A stretch of DNA of 64,000 nt from Colwellia polaris (lineage in GTDB: Bacteria > Pseudomonadota > Gammaproteobacteria > Enterobacterales > Alteromonadaceae): contig NZ_NBOE01000001.1 of the NCBI RefSeq assembly GCF_002104515.1, positions 62,001-126,000 on the forward strand. The letters are read 5' to 3'. Under the pieces are notes generated by a model. That model searched no databases, was not told the origin of the DNA, and saw only the letters and a list, made by a program, of their open reading frames with translations. Within the stretch, counting starts at the first letter, position 1. Each line of letters opens with the position of its first letter. Both the position numbers and the translations under genes were made by a program. This document shows, in pieces, positions 38,853 to 47,873 of the stretch.

Positions 38853-39515
38853 TTAGCTATTACTGGTATTTAACAGATTACCTAACACAATGAGGTTAGT
38901 ACGTTTTCTAACATTAAATTTAACAAAAATATTACTCATATGAGTTTTTACGGTGTTTTCTGAAATACCCAGTTCATAGGCAATTTGCTTATTCAGTAGG
39001 CCTTCACAAACTAAGGTAAAAATGCGAAATTGATGCGGTGTTAAGCTCGCCACTTTTTCAGCCACTTCGGCAATTTCTCGACCAATATTATCTTTTGGGT
39101 TTAAACTAGAGTTTGGAAACCAATATTCACCAGAGAGCAAGTGTGTTATTGATTGAGCTATTGCTTCAGGTGCTGCACTTTTTGAGAGAAAACCGCAAGC
39201 GCCAAGCTCGCGAGATAACTCAATAATGTCAGATGCGTCATTCCCAGAGATCATAGCAATAGGCACTAACGGAAAACAGCCTCTTAAATTAGCCAGCCCA
39301 GATAAGCCATTGGTGCCCGGAAAATTAACATCGAGCAAGACTAAATCAAAATCATCATTGTGCTCTAAAACACTATACACCTCAGCAACACTTTGAGCTT
39401 CAGTAACCGATACATTTTGATCTAATACCGTGACTAAATCTTCTATAGTGCGTTTAATTGCACCTCTAAATAGCGGATGATCATCAGCTATTATTATTTT
39501 TATATTTGTTGTCAT
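38853..39515 (-). CDS. LuxR/NarL-family response regulator (CrbR/ErcR-like)
   Basis: From ATG 39515 the protein has 220 residues (an in-frame TTG at 39536 would add seven). The receiver shows IIIADDHPLFR with the acidic pair and the phospho-acceptor in LVLLDVNFPG; MISGN and GFLSKSA follow. A NarL-type helix-turn-helix closes the protein: LTPHQFRIFTLVCEGLLNKQ, then AYELGISENTVKTHMSNIF. It converges with the SSS-type hybrid kinase and diverges from the GntP permease gene, with 203 bases between. It probably responds to that kinase and controls the permease and receptor genes beside it, but that is inference. Confidence 0.9.
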   Translation of the reverse strand: MTTNIKIIIADDHPLFRGAIKRTIEDLVTVLDQNVSVTEAQSVAEVYSVLEHNDDFDLVLLDVNFPGTNGLSGLANLRGCFPLVPIAMISGNDASDIIELSRELGACGFLSKSAAPEAIAQSITHLLSGEYWFPNSSLNPKDNIGREIAEVAEKVASLTPHQFRIFTLVCEGLLNKQIAYELGISENTVKTHMSNIFVKFNVRKRTNLIVLGNLLNTSNS

Positions 39516-39718
39516 TAAATCTAAATTACTCGTCAAAATATCGCTATAACATAACAGAAGCTACGATCAAACATCTAGCTAAATTCAACGAAAAATCAAC
39601 CGCCACCCTAAAGTACTATATTTATATTTTGTTACTGTTCACATAATAAACGCCAGCAAAGTAGGCCCCTTCTCAAGGGCACATTATTTTGTATCTATTT
39701 ATGTGAACAGGAATTTTT

Positions 39719-41029
39719 ATGATCAGTTTAATTGGCCTTATCGGTGCGTTAGCGCTGTTAATCTATCTCACCATACGTGGGATGAACTTATTAATTGCCG
39801 CACCTTTAACCGCTATTATTGTTGCATTAACCGGAGGATTATCACTTTTTCCTGTCGAGGAAACACAAACCAGCGCTAACTTCATTCAAAGTTACATGGC
39901 TGGATTTTCTGGCTTTATTGCTTCCTGGTTTTTTATGTTTTTGTTGGGAGCGTTGTTCGGCAAGTTAATGGAAGATAGTGGCTCAGCAGACAGTATAGCG
40001 CAGTGGATTGTAAGCAAAACTGGGGTTAAAAATGCGAGTTTTGCCGTTATCGCAGTTTGTGCCATTTTAACCTATGGCGGTGTGAGTGTATTCGTGGTCG
40101 CTTTCTCTGCTTATTCCATCGCATTAAGCTTATTTAAACAAGCAAACTTACCGCGGCGTTTTATCCCTGCCGTGATGGCTTTTGGTTCAGTAACTTTTAC
40201 CATGACATCAGCAGGTTCACCTGAAATTCAAAACTGGATCCCCATAAAGTACTTAGGTACTTCGCCCTATGCCGGCTGGGAAGTTAGTTTAGTTGTTGCA
40301 GTATTGATGGCTGTATTCGGCTATTTTTGGTTACAACGTATGCTCAATAAAGCGATTGCCAATGGTGAAGTTTTTGAAGCTCGTGATAACGATCCCGTAA
40401 TTTCGGCAAAAACTTTACCTCATCCTATTATTGCCGCTATTCCTATTTTAACCGTGCTTACTGTTACATTTCTAGGTCATCACGCTTTTGCGCAATTCGC
40501 TTTGGTGCTGGCTCTGCTTTCTGGTTGTATTGCAGCTTGGTTATTGAATGCACGTTTTTTTACCAATTTAAGTAATACCATAGGAGCAGGCACCGCAGGG
40601 TCACTTCTTGCTATTGGTAATACGGCTGCTGTGGTTGGATTTGGTGCTGTCGCTAAGGTTTCACCAGCATTTACCATCGCAGTTAATCATCTAACCGCTA
40701 TTCCAGGTAACGAATTAATAGGTGCCGCTATTGCTGTGACCGTTATCGCTGCATTAACTGGCTCATCTTCTGGTGGTCAATCTATCGCTTTACCTGTTTT
40801 AGCACCTCACTACCTTGATGCAGGCGTTGATCCTGAAGCACTACATCGTGTAATCGCTATTTCCTCCGGTGCGTTGGACTCGCTACCACACAATGGTTAT
40901 GTCGTTACTACCATTCGATCAATCTGTGGCGAAACTCACAAAGCAGCTTATGGACCCATGGCAGCATTAACCGTTGTAGTACCGGTAGTGGGGACTATTG
41001 TCGCGGTTATGCTTTTTTTAATCACCTAG
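39719..41029 (+). CDS. GntP family permease
   Basis: The 436-residue inner-membrane transporter has about 12-13 helices. It matches the GntP family of proton symporters for gluconate and other hydroxy- or short organic acids (GSVTFTMTSAGSPEIQNWIP in the middle, ALTGSSSGGQSIALPVLAP and SSGALDSLPHNGYVVTTI near the end). The ALDSLPHNG segment is often seen in members linked to 3-hydroxybutyrate or related acids, so a short hydroxy acid is a plausible substrate. The gene lies between the CrbR-like regulator and a large TonB-dependent receptor on the same strand (103 bases downstream), suggesting one uptake path through both membranes. Confidence 0.88.
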   Translation: MISLIGLIGALALLIYLTIRGMNLLIAAPLTAIIVALTGGLSLFPVEETQTSANFIQSYMAGFSGFIASWFFMFLLGALFGKLMEDSGSADSIAQWIVSKTGVKNASFAVIAVCAILTYGGVSVFVVAFSAYSIALSLFKQANLPRRFIPAVMAFGSVTFTMTSAGSPEIQNWIPIKYLGTSPYAGWEVSLVVAVLMAVFGYFWLQRMLNKAIANGEVFEARDNDPVISAKTLPHPIIAAIPILTVLTVTFLGHHAFAQFALVLALLSGCIAAWLLNARFFTNLSNTIGAGTAGSLLAIGNTAAVVGFGAVAKVSPAFTIAVNHLTAIPGNELIGAAIAVTVIAALTGSSSGGQSIALPVLAPHYLDAGVDPEALHRVIAISSGALDSLPHNGYVVTTIRSICGETHKAAYGPMAALTVVVPVVGTIVAVMLFLIT

Positions 41030-41132
41030 AAATTAGTTAGTAATATCAAAGCAGTAAAAAACAGAAAATTATAATAATTATAAATAAGCACAATAAAAAT
41101 TTAACTATAACAACGCTATTTTAGGAGCACAC

Positions 41133-43844
41133 ATGAAAACAAGTATGAAGTTTAAACTCAGCCCTTTAGCCGTATTTGTAGGCTTGGCATTGAGTTCATC
41201 ATTGGCCTATTCTGCCGATGCAGAACAAGATGTAACCGCCGTAAAAAAAGATGATAAAACTGAAAAAATACAAGTATTAGGTAGCTACATAAAAGGGGCA
41301 GATACGATTACGGCTAATCCTGTATCTGTGGTAAATGCTGACGACATGAAGTATTCAGGTGCTGTTGACACTACCGATTTAGTTAATATTTTACCGATTA
41401 ATAGCGGAGCTGAAAATCGTCCCGATACTTTTACTAGTTTTTATAATCAAGGCACCTCGAATGTAAACTTACGAGGTTTAGGGCTTTCTTCTACCTTAGT
41501 GCTGATTAATGGCAAGCGACAGGTATTAAGCGGCGCTAAAGCACAAGATGGTAGTGTGTTTGTTGATACATCATCAATTCCTGCTATTGCCCTTAAACGC
41601 GTTGAAGTTTTAAAAGAAGGGGCTGCAGCTTCATATGGCTCTGATGCAATTGCTGGTGTTGTTAACTTTGTAACTAACGACACTTTTGAAGGGGTAAAAA
41701 TAGATGGCGCCTATCATACGATTGAAGGTTTTGACCAAAATGATAAAAATATAAGTATTCTTTCGGGCATGAAGTTATCTGATAACACCAATATTGTCTT
41801 TGCCGCTTCAATGTTAAGACGTAGTAATATGCAAGGTTGGGAGCGCCCTGATTTAGTTAAAAATGCTGCGAGTAGTTTAGGTACCGGGTTTAAATTAACT
41901 GGTGATTCTGTTGTTACTTCTGGCCCATGGGCTGGCACTTACGCTGAAGGAGAGCAAGTAGGTAACCCTAATTGTGCTGGCGTAAACGGTAATATTCTCG
42001 ATCTTGATGGCGATGGCGATATTGACCGTTGTGGTTTTAAATATGGCTTACATTACAATATTGTAAACGAAGAAGAACGTGAACAGTATTACACTAGCTT
42101 AACGCACTTTTTTGGTAACGATATTAAACTAAATGTATCGGCATTCTACAGTGATTATCGCATTATCGATAACTTCTCAGTACCTTCGTTGCCTAATTTA
42201 AGCTTCCCAGTAGTATCGGCAGATAATTCGACCAACCCATTTGGTGTTGACGCTATAATTTTTGGTCGTCATAACCCAACCGTAGCCGATTTTAGTAAAT
42301 CAAGAGCGGCACCTAGAGATAATAAAACCTTTAGATTAGAAACTAGCTTAAGTGGATATTTAGACAATGGTTGGGAGTGGGTAACTTCACTGGCTTACAG
42401 TGGTAATACTTATAAAATTAGCCAACCAGAAATGTCACTTTCTCGTTTAGCGTTAGCTATGAATGGCCAAGGTGGCGTGTCTGGAGATATGACCTTTGAT
42501 CATTTCAGTACTGACCTAAATCATGACCCAGCCTTATTAGATTGGCTAGAAACTGACTTTAAATCTGAGACAACAACTCGATTATTAGTCTGGGATGGGG
42601 TTATTAATGGTGAATTGTTTGAGTTGGACGGTGGAACGGTTTATGGTGCTTTCGGCGCTCAATACCGACGAGAGTCTTATCAAGTTAATCCAGCAGAAAA
42701 TAGCACAATTCTTTATAATGCAGCCGGCAACCCACTACCCAATGACTTCACCTTTTTAGGTAGTGTAAATAACATTGATGAGTCTCGCTCAGCAGCAGCA
42801 ATTTTTGCTGAAATTGAGCTGCCGATATCTGACGATATTACGGTAAATGCAGCCTTACGTTATGAAAATTTAGATACTGACAATAGCTTAGACCCAAAAA
42901 TTTCAGTGCTGTATAGCGCTACAGATAACTTATCCTTACGCGCTTCTGCAAGTACCTCGTTTCGTGAACCATCACTTTCGCAGTTTAATGCTGATGTAAC
43001 CAACACGGTTAACTTAGTTGATTACCAATTAAATCCAGATGGCACACCCGTGCTTGATTCAAGTGGCAATAAAATCCCGAATGCATCTTCGTTATTTATT
43101 CGCCAAACAACTACAGGTAATGCCGATTTAAAACCTGAAGAGGCAACAAACTATAATGTTGGCGCATTATGGAGTAGCGATGCTTTTCAAGTACGACTTG
43201 ATTACTGGCGTATTGACTACAAAGACGTCATTACTATCGAGTCTGCTCAAGCGGTATTGGATCAAGACCCTAATGGTCCAACGATAGTACGTCAAGATCC
43301 TAATGACCCATCAAGTACACTAGCAGGCATTTCAACCGACTACTTTAATGCGGCAACTATTGACGCAAGTGGTATCGATATTGAAACAAGTTATAGGTTC
43401 GATCTTGATGGTAGTTCTTTAGAGCTTTCAGCAGGCTTTTCACGTTATTTAAGTTACGATGTACCTAATGCCGATGGCAGTACTTACGATGCTGTAGGTA
43501 AATTTAATTTTGGTAGTTTTGTACGTTCAATGCCTGAAGATAAAGGTAATATATCTGCACATTGGTTAATGGATAATCATAGTGTAATGGCACGAGTTGA
43601 TTACGTATCAAGCTATATAAATAACCGTCAAGGCGATACGATTGACGCTTTTACCCCGGTTGAATTGCAATACCGTTTTGTTACGGCTATTCAAGAGGGT
43701 GAAGCGGCATTTAGTGTTGGTGTACAGAACTTATTTGATCGCGCGGCGCCTGTTGTAGCAGATGGCGCTAACTTTAGTTACGACCCTAAACACCACGATC
43801 CACGCGGACGCATATTTTATGCAAAAGCAAGCTACACGTTTTAA
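41133..43844 (+). CDS. Large TonB-dependent receptor (putative organic nutrient receptor)
   Basis: The 903-residue receptor has a signal peptide (cleavage after AYSA, about 28), a TonB-box-like segment EKIQVLGSYIKG near residue 44, a plug (about 55-185, including VNLRGLGLSSTLVLINGKRQ and GSDAIAGVVNFVT) and a barrel ending in FYAKASYTF with the terminal Phe. The GSYIKG start and long barrel fit the family used by marine bacteria for carbohydrates and other organics rather than siderophores. A calcium-loop-like DLDGDGDID lies at 290-298, close to Cys281 and Cys300, which might form a disulfide. It follows the GntP gene and may deliver the permease substrate. AGGAG precedes the ATG. Confidence 0.9.
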   Translation: MKTSMKFKLSPLAVFVGLALSSSLAYSADAEQDVTAVKKDDKTEKIQVLGSYIKGADTITANPVSVVNADDMKYSGAVDTTDLVNILPINSGAENRPDTFTSFYNQGTSNVNLRGLGLSSTLVLINGKRQVLSGAKAQDGSVFVDTSSIPAIALKRVEVLKEGAAASYGSDAIAGVVNFVTNDTFEGVKIDGAYHTIEGFDQNDKNISILSGMKLSDNTNIVFAASMLRRSNMQGWERPDLVKNAASSLGTGFKLTGDSVVTSGPWAGTYAEGEQVGNPNCAGVNGNILDLDGDGDIDRCGFKYGLHYNIVNEEEREQYYTSLTHFFGNDIKLNVSAFYSDYRIIDNFSVPSLPNLSFPVVSADNSTNPFGVDAIIFGRHNPTVADFSKSRAAPRDNKTFRLETSLSGYLDNGWEWVTSLAYSGNTYKISQPEMSLSRLALAMNGQGGVSGDMTFDHFSTDLNHDPALLDWLETDFKSETTTRLLVWDGVINGELFELDGGTVYGAFGAQYRRESYQVNPAENSTILYNAAGNPLPNDFTFLGSVNNIDESRSAAAIFAEIELPISDDITVNAALRYENLDTDNSLDPKISVLYSATDNLSLRASASTSFREPSLSQFNADVTNTVNLVDYQLNPDGTPVLDSSGNKIPNASSLFIRQTTTGNADLKPEEATNYNVGALWSSDAFQVRLDYWRIDYKDVITIESAQAVLDQDPNGPTIVRQDPNDPSSTLAGISTDYFNAATIDASGIDIETSYRFDLDGSSLELSAGFSRYLSYDVPNADGSTYDAVGKFNFGSFVRSMPEDKGNISAHWLMDNHSVMARVDYVSSYINNRQGDTIDAFTPVELQYRFVTAIQEGEAAFSVGVQNLFDRAAPVVADGANFSYDPKHHDPRGRIFYAKASYTF

Positions 43845-44016
43845 TTCCATAGACGTTTAGTTATAGTGCTAGCTATTTTTATGTTGCGGTAAATATAGCT
43901 AGCAAATAACTCTAAAAATTCCTCTTCCTCATTTGAGTTATCAAGACTATATAACTTGGTTAATGCAGTTTAGTCGGATTACTGCTTACTATTGACAATA
44001 ATTTTTATTCGTTAGG

Positions 44017-44601
44017 TTAAACCAATGTACTTATCCACCAAGCGCTTAATACTATCAAGGTTAAAGCTAAGATGGCCTTAGTTTTATGCTTTTTGATAAT
44101 GCGCTCAGCCTGATTACCCGCGTAATACACAATAAGTGCTAAGCCAAAATAGCGAATAGAGCGTGCAATGACCGAGGCGATTAAAAATAAGGTGAGTGAA
44201 TATTTTGTTGCACCAGCGGCCAACATGGCTATTTGAAAAGGGATAGGTACTATGCCTAAGGTAATAACAAACCAAAATCCTTGTTCATGCATTTTTTGCT
44301 TAACTACTTCAAATTGTTCTGGATTTGAGAATGTCGAGATAACCCATTCACCCACAATATCAAATAAATAATAGCCAAGCGCATAACCAAATAATGCGCC
44401 AATAAGGCAGCCTAAAGTTGCCATTAGAGCAATAAGCCATATTTTTTCACGGCGTGCTTGCATTAAAGGTATTAATACTGCTTCTAAAGGAATGGGGACT
44501 ATGGTGGACTCTAAAAATGATGCCAGCGTAATGCTTCTCAACATTTTTTTAGAGTCGATAAATTGTCGTGTTTTTTGCTTAAGCTTTTCTTGGATAGACA
44601 T
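44017..44601 (-). CDS. YqaA/DedA-like membrane protein (VTT domain)
   Basis: The 194-residue inner-membrane protein has four or five hydrophobic segments and belongs to the VTT/DedA-like YqaA group. Marker segments are SFLESTIVPIPLEAVLIPL near residue 30 and GFWFVITLGIVPIPFQIAMLAAG near residue 110 with the re-entrant proline pattern. DedA relatives help membrane lipid carrier recycling and pH homeostasis; the role of this branch is not settled. It is monocistronic by spacing and convergent to the receptor gene. A weak hairpin (GCTAGCTAT/ATAGCTAGC, 43868-43903) lies between them. Confidence 0.85.
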   Translation of the reverse strand: MSIQEKLKQKTRQFIDSKKMLRSITLASFLESTIVPIPLEAVLIPLMQARREKIWLIALMATLGCLIGALFGYALGYYLFDIVGEWVISTFSNPEQFEVVKQKMHEQGFWFVITLGIVPIPFQIAMLAAGATKYSLTLFLIASVIARSIRYFGLALIVYYAGNQAERIIKKHKTKAILALTLIVLSAWWISTLV

Positions 44602-44783
44602 AAAACGTCCTTTTACGGCACAAATGAATGGCGCTTATAGCCATACCTTTCTTAATTCATAGGCAAAAATCAACCATATTAGTTAATATGAAATTACACT
44701 ACTTATACCAATTGAAGTAAATAATCGATCATTTTAAGGCGGTTTAAATCGTCAATAACTTATCACATTTTGTATTAAACATA

Positions 44784-45257
44784 TTATTTTTCATATTCAA
44801 TGTCATTTACATACCAAATTTTTTCACCGGCAGGGGTTTTTACCACAACTTCGTCGTCGACTTCTTTTTTTAAACATGCGCGTGAAATAGGCGAATCTAT
44901 TGACGAGTAGTCATTGCGGCCATAGATCTCTTCTGGTCCAACAATGCGAAATTTTAATCTTTCATTGTCATCATTTTCTAAACTTACCCAAGCGCCAAAA
45001 AAAACTTTGCCCTCTTGTTGTGGGCCATAATCAACAATTTTTAGCTCTTCAAGTATTTTACGAAGATAACGTACGCGGCGATCAATTTCACGCAAGCGCT
45101 TCTTATTATATTGATAATCAGCGTTCTCGCTCCTGTCGCCTAAACTGGCAGCCCATGAAACTTTTCGGGTGGTTTCTGGACGCTCTTCTCGCCAAAGTTT
45201 ATTTAACTCTTGCTGAAGTAACTCATAGCCTGGTCGAGTAATTAATTTGGTTTTCAT
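44784..45257 (-). CDS. greB: Transcription elongation factor GreB
   Basis: The 157-residue factor rescues backtracked RNA polymerase by stimulating transcript cleavage. I start at ATG 45257, giving the canonical MKTKLITRPGYELLQQEL; an upstream in-frame start would add 27 residues unlike GreB. The N-terminal coiled coil carries SENADYQYNKKRLREIDRRVRYL, with the acidic tip (GDRSENADY), and the C-terminal FKBP-like domain ends in GEKIWYVNDIEY. The length equals that of E. coli GreB within one or two residues, and IDRRVRYLRK favours GreB over GreA. Confidence 0.94.
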   Translation of the reverse strand: MKTKLITRPGYELLQQELNKLWREERPETTRKVSWAASLGDRSENADYQYNKKRLREIDRRVRYLRKILEELKIVDYGPQQEGKVFFGAWVSLENDDNERLKFRIVGPEEIYGRNDYSSIDSPISRACLKKEVDDEVVVKTPAGEKIWYVNDIEYEK

Positions 45258-45601
45258 AAGTTTGCTTTTTGTCTTCAATAATTGAGGCAATAACTGTGAT
45301 ACTTTGCAAAAAAAATAAGCAAAACAATCACTCATCAAGCTGTGGTTTATATTATAACGCGGTAGTTGTATATTTTAATCATTAAAATGAGCGGATAATT
45401 TATCAATTTGAGATTAATACTTTCTTATTTTTACTCACCTATGTATTTTTTACAATTCCATCTGTAAATAAAGCGTAATTCTCTATCAATAACGTCCACA
45501 GCCAAGTAGAGAAAATAATAAATACCTCTATTAATCAGTTGTTTAAGTTGTTGGCATGGTTATGGCTTTAGTCTTGTTGTCTTAACTTAAAGGAGAATAA
45601 T
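45258..45601. other. Divergent spacer between greB and the BON-protein gene
   Basis: About 345 AT-rich bases without a gene. It must hold both promoters, but no clear -35/-10 pair stands out. A strong ribosome binding site (AAAGGAG, near 45589-45595) precedes the BON gene. Confidence 0.4.
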
Positions 45602-46153
45602 ATGAAAAACTCAATTCGTTCATTGGTTGCGTTAACATTATTAACAGTTGGTTCATCAGCTGCGTATGCAGAGAATACATGGAAAGATACCTCAAAAGAT
45701 GCGTGGTTAGATGGTAAAGCAGAAAGTACTTTATTATTTAATACAAACTTAAATTCTTTTGACATTAATACTGATGTGAAAAATGGTGTGGTTATTCTTA
45801 CGGGTAAAGTTGAAAGCGGTGTTGATAAAGCGCTAGCTGAAGAGTTGGTTGCCAGTCTGGAGGGGGTGAACTCAGTCGATAACCAGTTAACAGTAATCGA
45901 TAATGAGCCTACTAAAGACAGTAAAATGCTTATGGCATTAACAGATTCAAAAATTGAGACAGTGGTTAAAACAAAGTTATTATTTGAATCAGAAGTCAGC
46001 GGAACCGCTACCGAAGTAGAAGTTGAAGAAGGCGTGGTTACATTATCAGGCCAGGTAGATTCAGATGCTGAAAAACAACTTGCTGTTGCTATTACCGAAA
46101 ATACAACAGATGTTAAATCGGTGGTTGATCAATTAGAAATAGCTAAACATTAA
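45602..46153 (+). CDS. Periplasmic protein with two BON domains (OsmY-like)
   Basis: The 183-residue protein has a signal peptide (NSIRSLVALTLLTVGSSAAYA, cleavage about residue 23) and two BON domains (about 40-105 and 115-180). Each shows the beta-alpha-beta pattern with the central GVVxLxGxV motif: NGVVILTGKVESG and EGVVTLSGQVDSD. BON domains bind phospholipid membranes, and OsmY relatives are induced by osmotic and stationary stress and may act as outer-membrane-protein chaperones. An ideal ribosome binding site (AAAGGAG) suggests high expression. A terminator follows 24 bases after the stop. Confidence 0.88.
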   Translation: MKNSIRSLVALTLLTVGSSAAYAENTWKDTSKDAWLDGKAESTLLFNTNLNSFDINTDVKNGVVILTGKVESGVDKALAEELVASLEGVNSVDNQLTVIDNEPTKDSKMLMALTDSKIETVVKTKLLFESEVSGTATEVEVEEGVVTLSGQVDSDAEKQLAVAITENTTDVKSVVDQLEIAKH

Positions 46154-46176
46154 TATTTCACAATAGCTCGATCGAG

Positions 46177-46199
46177 CGCACGCCACTGGCGTGCGTTTA
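46177..46199 (+). terminator. Terminator-like hairpin after the BON gene
   Basis: CGCACGCC and GGCGTGCG form an 8-bp GC-rich stem around ACT, followed by TTTAT. A 12-base palindrome GCTCGATCGAGC (46166-46177) abuts it. Confidence 0.7.
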
Positions 46200-46272
46200 T
46201 CTTTCGCGCTTTTCAAAGTTTGAGCATGTATTCATCATAAACTATTACTGTTGTGATTTGGTATTGCTGAGT

Positions 46273-46428
46273 TTTGATTTCATAGATGAAATAAACTCAA
46301 AGGCTGAAGCATTTATTAACCAAGCCGACGTGAGTTTGTATAAAGCAAAAACTTACGGTCTTAATCAATTTGCAGTTAATGAGATTTTTAAGGGGAAAAA
46401 TTTTGCAAAATTACAAGAAAGTTTTTGA
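46273..46428 (+). pseudogene. Decayed C-terminal fragment of a GGDEF domain
   Basis: The frame ending at TGA 46426-46428 reads FDFIDEINSKAEAF, then NQADVSLYKAKTYGLNQFAV. That last part is the conserved final helix and strand of diguanylate cyclase domains (ADxALYxAKxxGRNxV). No start codon, active-site motif or membrane part remains upstream; the fragment follows the BON terminator directly. I read it as the residue of a lost diguanylate cyclase gene, with the rest deleted. The similarity is short, so some doubt remains. Confidence 0.65.
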
Positions 46429-46549
46429 TCAACTATTTAAAAAATGTCATCGGCCGCGCGCGAAAAATCCCTATGTTCAATCTGGTCAATGTTATTGTTG
46501 GTACAACCCGAAAAACACTAAATATTTCACATCAAAAAGCGACGAATAG
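46403..46549 (+). CDS. Possible 48-residue small protein
   Basis: A frame starting at TTG 46403, 7 bases after AAGGGG, reads MQNYKKVFDQLFKKCHRPRA, continues KNPYVQSGQCYCWYNPKN, and ends TKYFTSKSDE at TAG 46547-46549. It overlaps the end of the GGDEF fragment in another frame. Three cysteines (one isolated, then a CxC) and many aromatic and basic residues give it a protein-like composition. I do not recognise a family. It may be a chance frame inside a decayed region, so confidence is low. Confidence 0.25.
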   Translation: MQNYKKVFDQLFKKCHRPRAKNPYVQSGQCYCWYNPKNTKYFTSKSDE

Positions 46550-46640
46550 TGTTGCGGTCATTACATGGTTATTTTTACCAATATAGTAGCCGCGAAGTTT
46601 TATAGCGCTAGTTAACGTGCTGAAAGCATTAAGCTCAATA

Positions 46641-47084
46641 TTAATCTTTAGGCACCTCTTCTTTCACTCTACCGATAACTTTTAGTGTTGCAAAGGTCAT
46701 AATACTTAGCGCTATTGCAATTTCTATACGCTCTAAACCAACAGCAATACCAATTGCTCCGGTAGACCAAATTGCTGCCGCTGTTGATGTTCCACTAACT
46801 TGCGATGAGTCTTTTAAAATTGCACCTCCACCGATAAAACCAATGCCAGTGACAATACCAGCAATTACTTTAGATTGAGCATCTTGGTCGTTAAAAATAG
46901 ACATGGCCAGAATAGTGAAAGTACAAGCTGCCATTGATACTAAAGGAAAGGTTCTTAACCCAGCTGATCTGCTACTTTTCTCTCTTTCCCATGCGGTCAT
47001 AATGGGTAGTATTAATGCTATAAATAATTGCATTAGATTTTTCATGACTTCATCTATATTAATGTTGAGGTTAAATAAATCCAT
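46641..47084 (-). CDS. MgtC/SapB (YhiD-like) family membrane protein
   Basis: From ATG 47084 the protein has 147 residues; AAGGACAC lies upstream. An in-frame TTG at 47138 would add 18 residues without membrane character. Four hydrophobic segments and the family core are visible: EREKSSRSAGLRTFPLVSM, then GIVTGIGFIGGGAILKD, then SGTSTAAAIWSTGAIGIAVG. MgtC/SapB proteins with this short, single-domain form are linked to magnesium limitation, acid stress or membrane ATPase control, but this branch is uncharacterised. It lacks the C-terminal ACT-like domain of Salmonella MgtC. The DNA upstream holds the terminator of the OmpA-like gene. Confidence 0.88.
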   Translation of the reverse strand: MDLFNLNINIDEVMKNLMQLFIALILPIMTAWEREKSSRSAGLRTFPLVSMAACTFTILAMSIFNDQDAQSKVIAGIVTGIGFIGGGAILKDSSQVSGTSTAAAIWSTGAIGIAVGLERIEIAIALSIMTFATLKVIGRVKEEVPKD

Positions 47085-47173
47085 AAATTCTAGTGTCCTT
47101 ATATTGGAAAAGCTTGTTAGAGCATTCACACCGTACAATTTTTATAAGTTATATTACTGAATAACTGAAAATA

Positions 47174-47207
47174 GTCCAAAAAAATACCACTAATGTTAGT
47201 GGTATTT
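47174..47207 (-). terminator. Terminator of the OmpA-like lipoprotein gene
   Basis: AAATACCACTAA and TTAGTGGTATTT pair almost without loop (47182-47207). On the minus strand a run of seven T residues follows. It lies about 40 bases after the OmpA-like stop codon. Confidence 0.85.
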
Positions 47208-47243
47208 ATAATGAATATTCCGCTGAGAAAATTTTGCCGTAAA

Positions 47244-47873
47244 TTAAGCTTGGTTTGGAATAATTTGAATTTCTACTCGGCGATTTAATGCGCGGCCATT
47301 GGCACTGCTGTTGTCGGCAACCGCACGAGTTTCGCCATAACCAACGGTTTGTAAACGACTCGCAATAATATCTTGATTGGTTAAATACTGTTTTACACTG
47401 CCTGCGCGTTGCTCAGATAAGTTTTGATTAAAATCTGCCGCACCCTGGCTATCGGTATGGCCTTCGATACTGAGTAAAGTTTTTTCATATTTATTTAACA
47501 CGCGAGCGATATCGTCTAGTGTGCTGTAAAACCCAGATGTTATATAAGCTTGGCCTGTAGCAAAGGTAATGTTAGCTGGCATAATTAAGCGTAAGTTATC
47601 ACCTTCTCTTACGACTTCAATGCCTGAGCCTGACAATTCGTCACGAAACTCTTGTTCTTGTTTATCCATGTAATCACCAATCGCTACACCTGCAAGCGCA
47701 CCAATAGCGGCACCCCAAACAGCACGCTTATTTTTATGATTACTGGTTGATTTACCGATAACCGCACCCGTAATGGCGCCAATTGCAGCTCCTTTTTCTT
47801 TATTAGTACTCGCACAGCCACTGAAGGCTAACGACACAACAACTAAACTGATAATGGATTTTTTACACTGCAT
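47244..47873 (-). CDS. OmpA-family lipoprotein with glycine zipper (YiaD-like)
   Basis: The 209-residue outer-membrane lipoprotein has lipobox AFSGC with Cys20. A glycine-zipper segment follows (GAAIGAITGAVIGKS and WGAAIGALAGVAIGDY, about 28-68), then a C-terminal OmpA-like peptidoglycan-binding domain (about 95-205). The latter has IEGHTDSQG, NQNLSEQRAGSVKQYL, and NGRALNRRVEIQI, with the Asp and Arg residues that bind diaminopimelate. It anchors the outer membrane to the cell wall and resembles E. coli YiaD. It is a single-gene unit with its own terminator. Confidence 0.93.
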   Translation of the reverse strand: MQCKKSIISLVVVSLAFSGCASTNKEKGAAIGAITGAVIGKSTSNHKNKRAVWGAAIGALAGVAIGDYMDKQEQEFRDELSGSGIEVVREGDNLRLIMPANITFATGQAYITSGFYSTLDDIARVLNKYEKTLLSIEGHTDSQGAADFNQNLSEQRAGSVKQYLTNQDIIASRLQTVGYGETRAVADNSSANGRALNRRVEIQIIPNQA

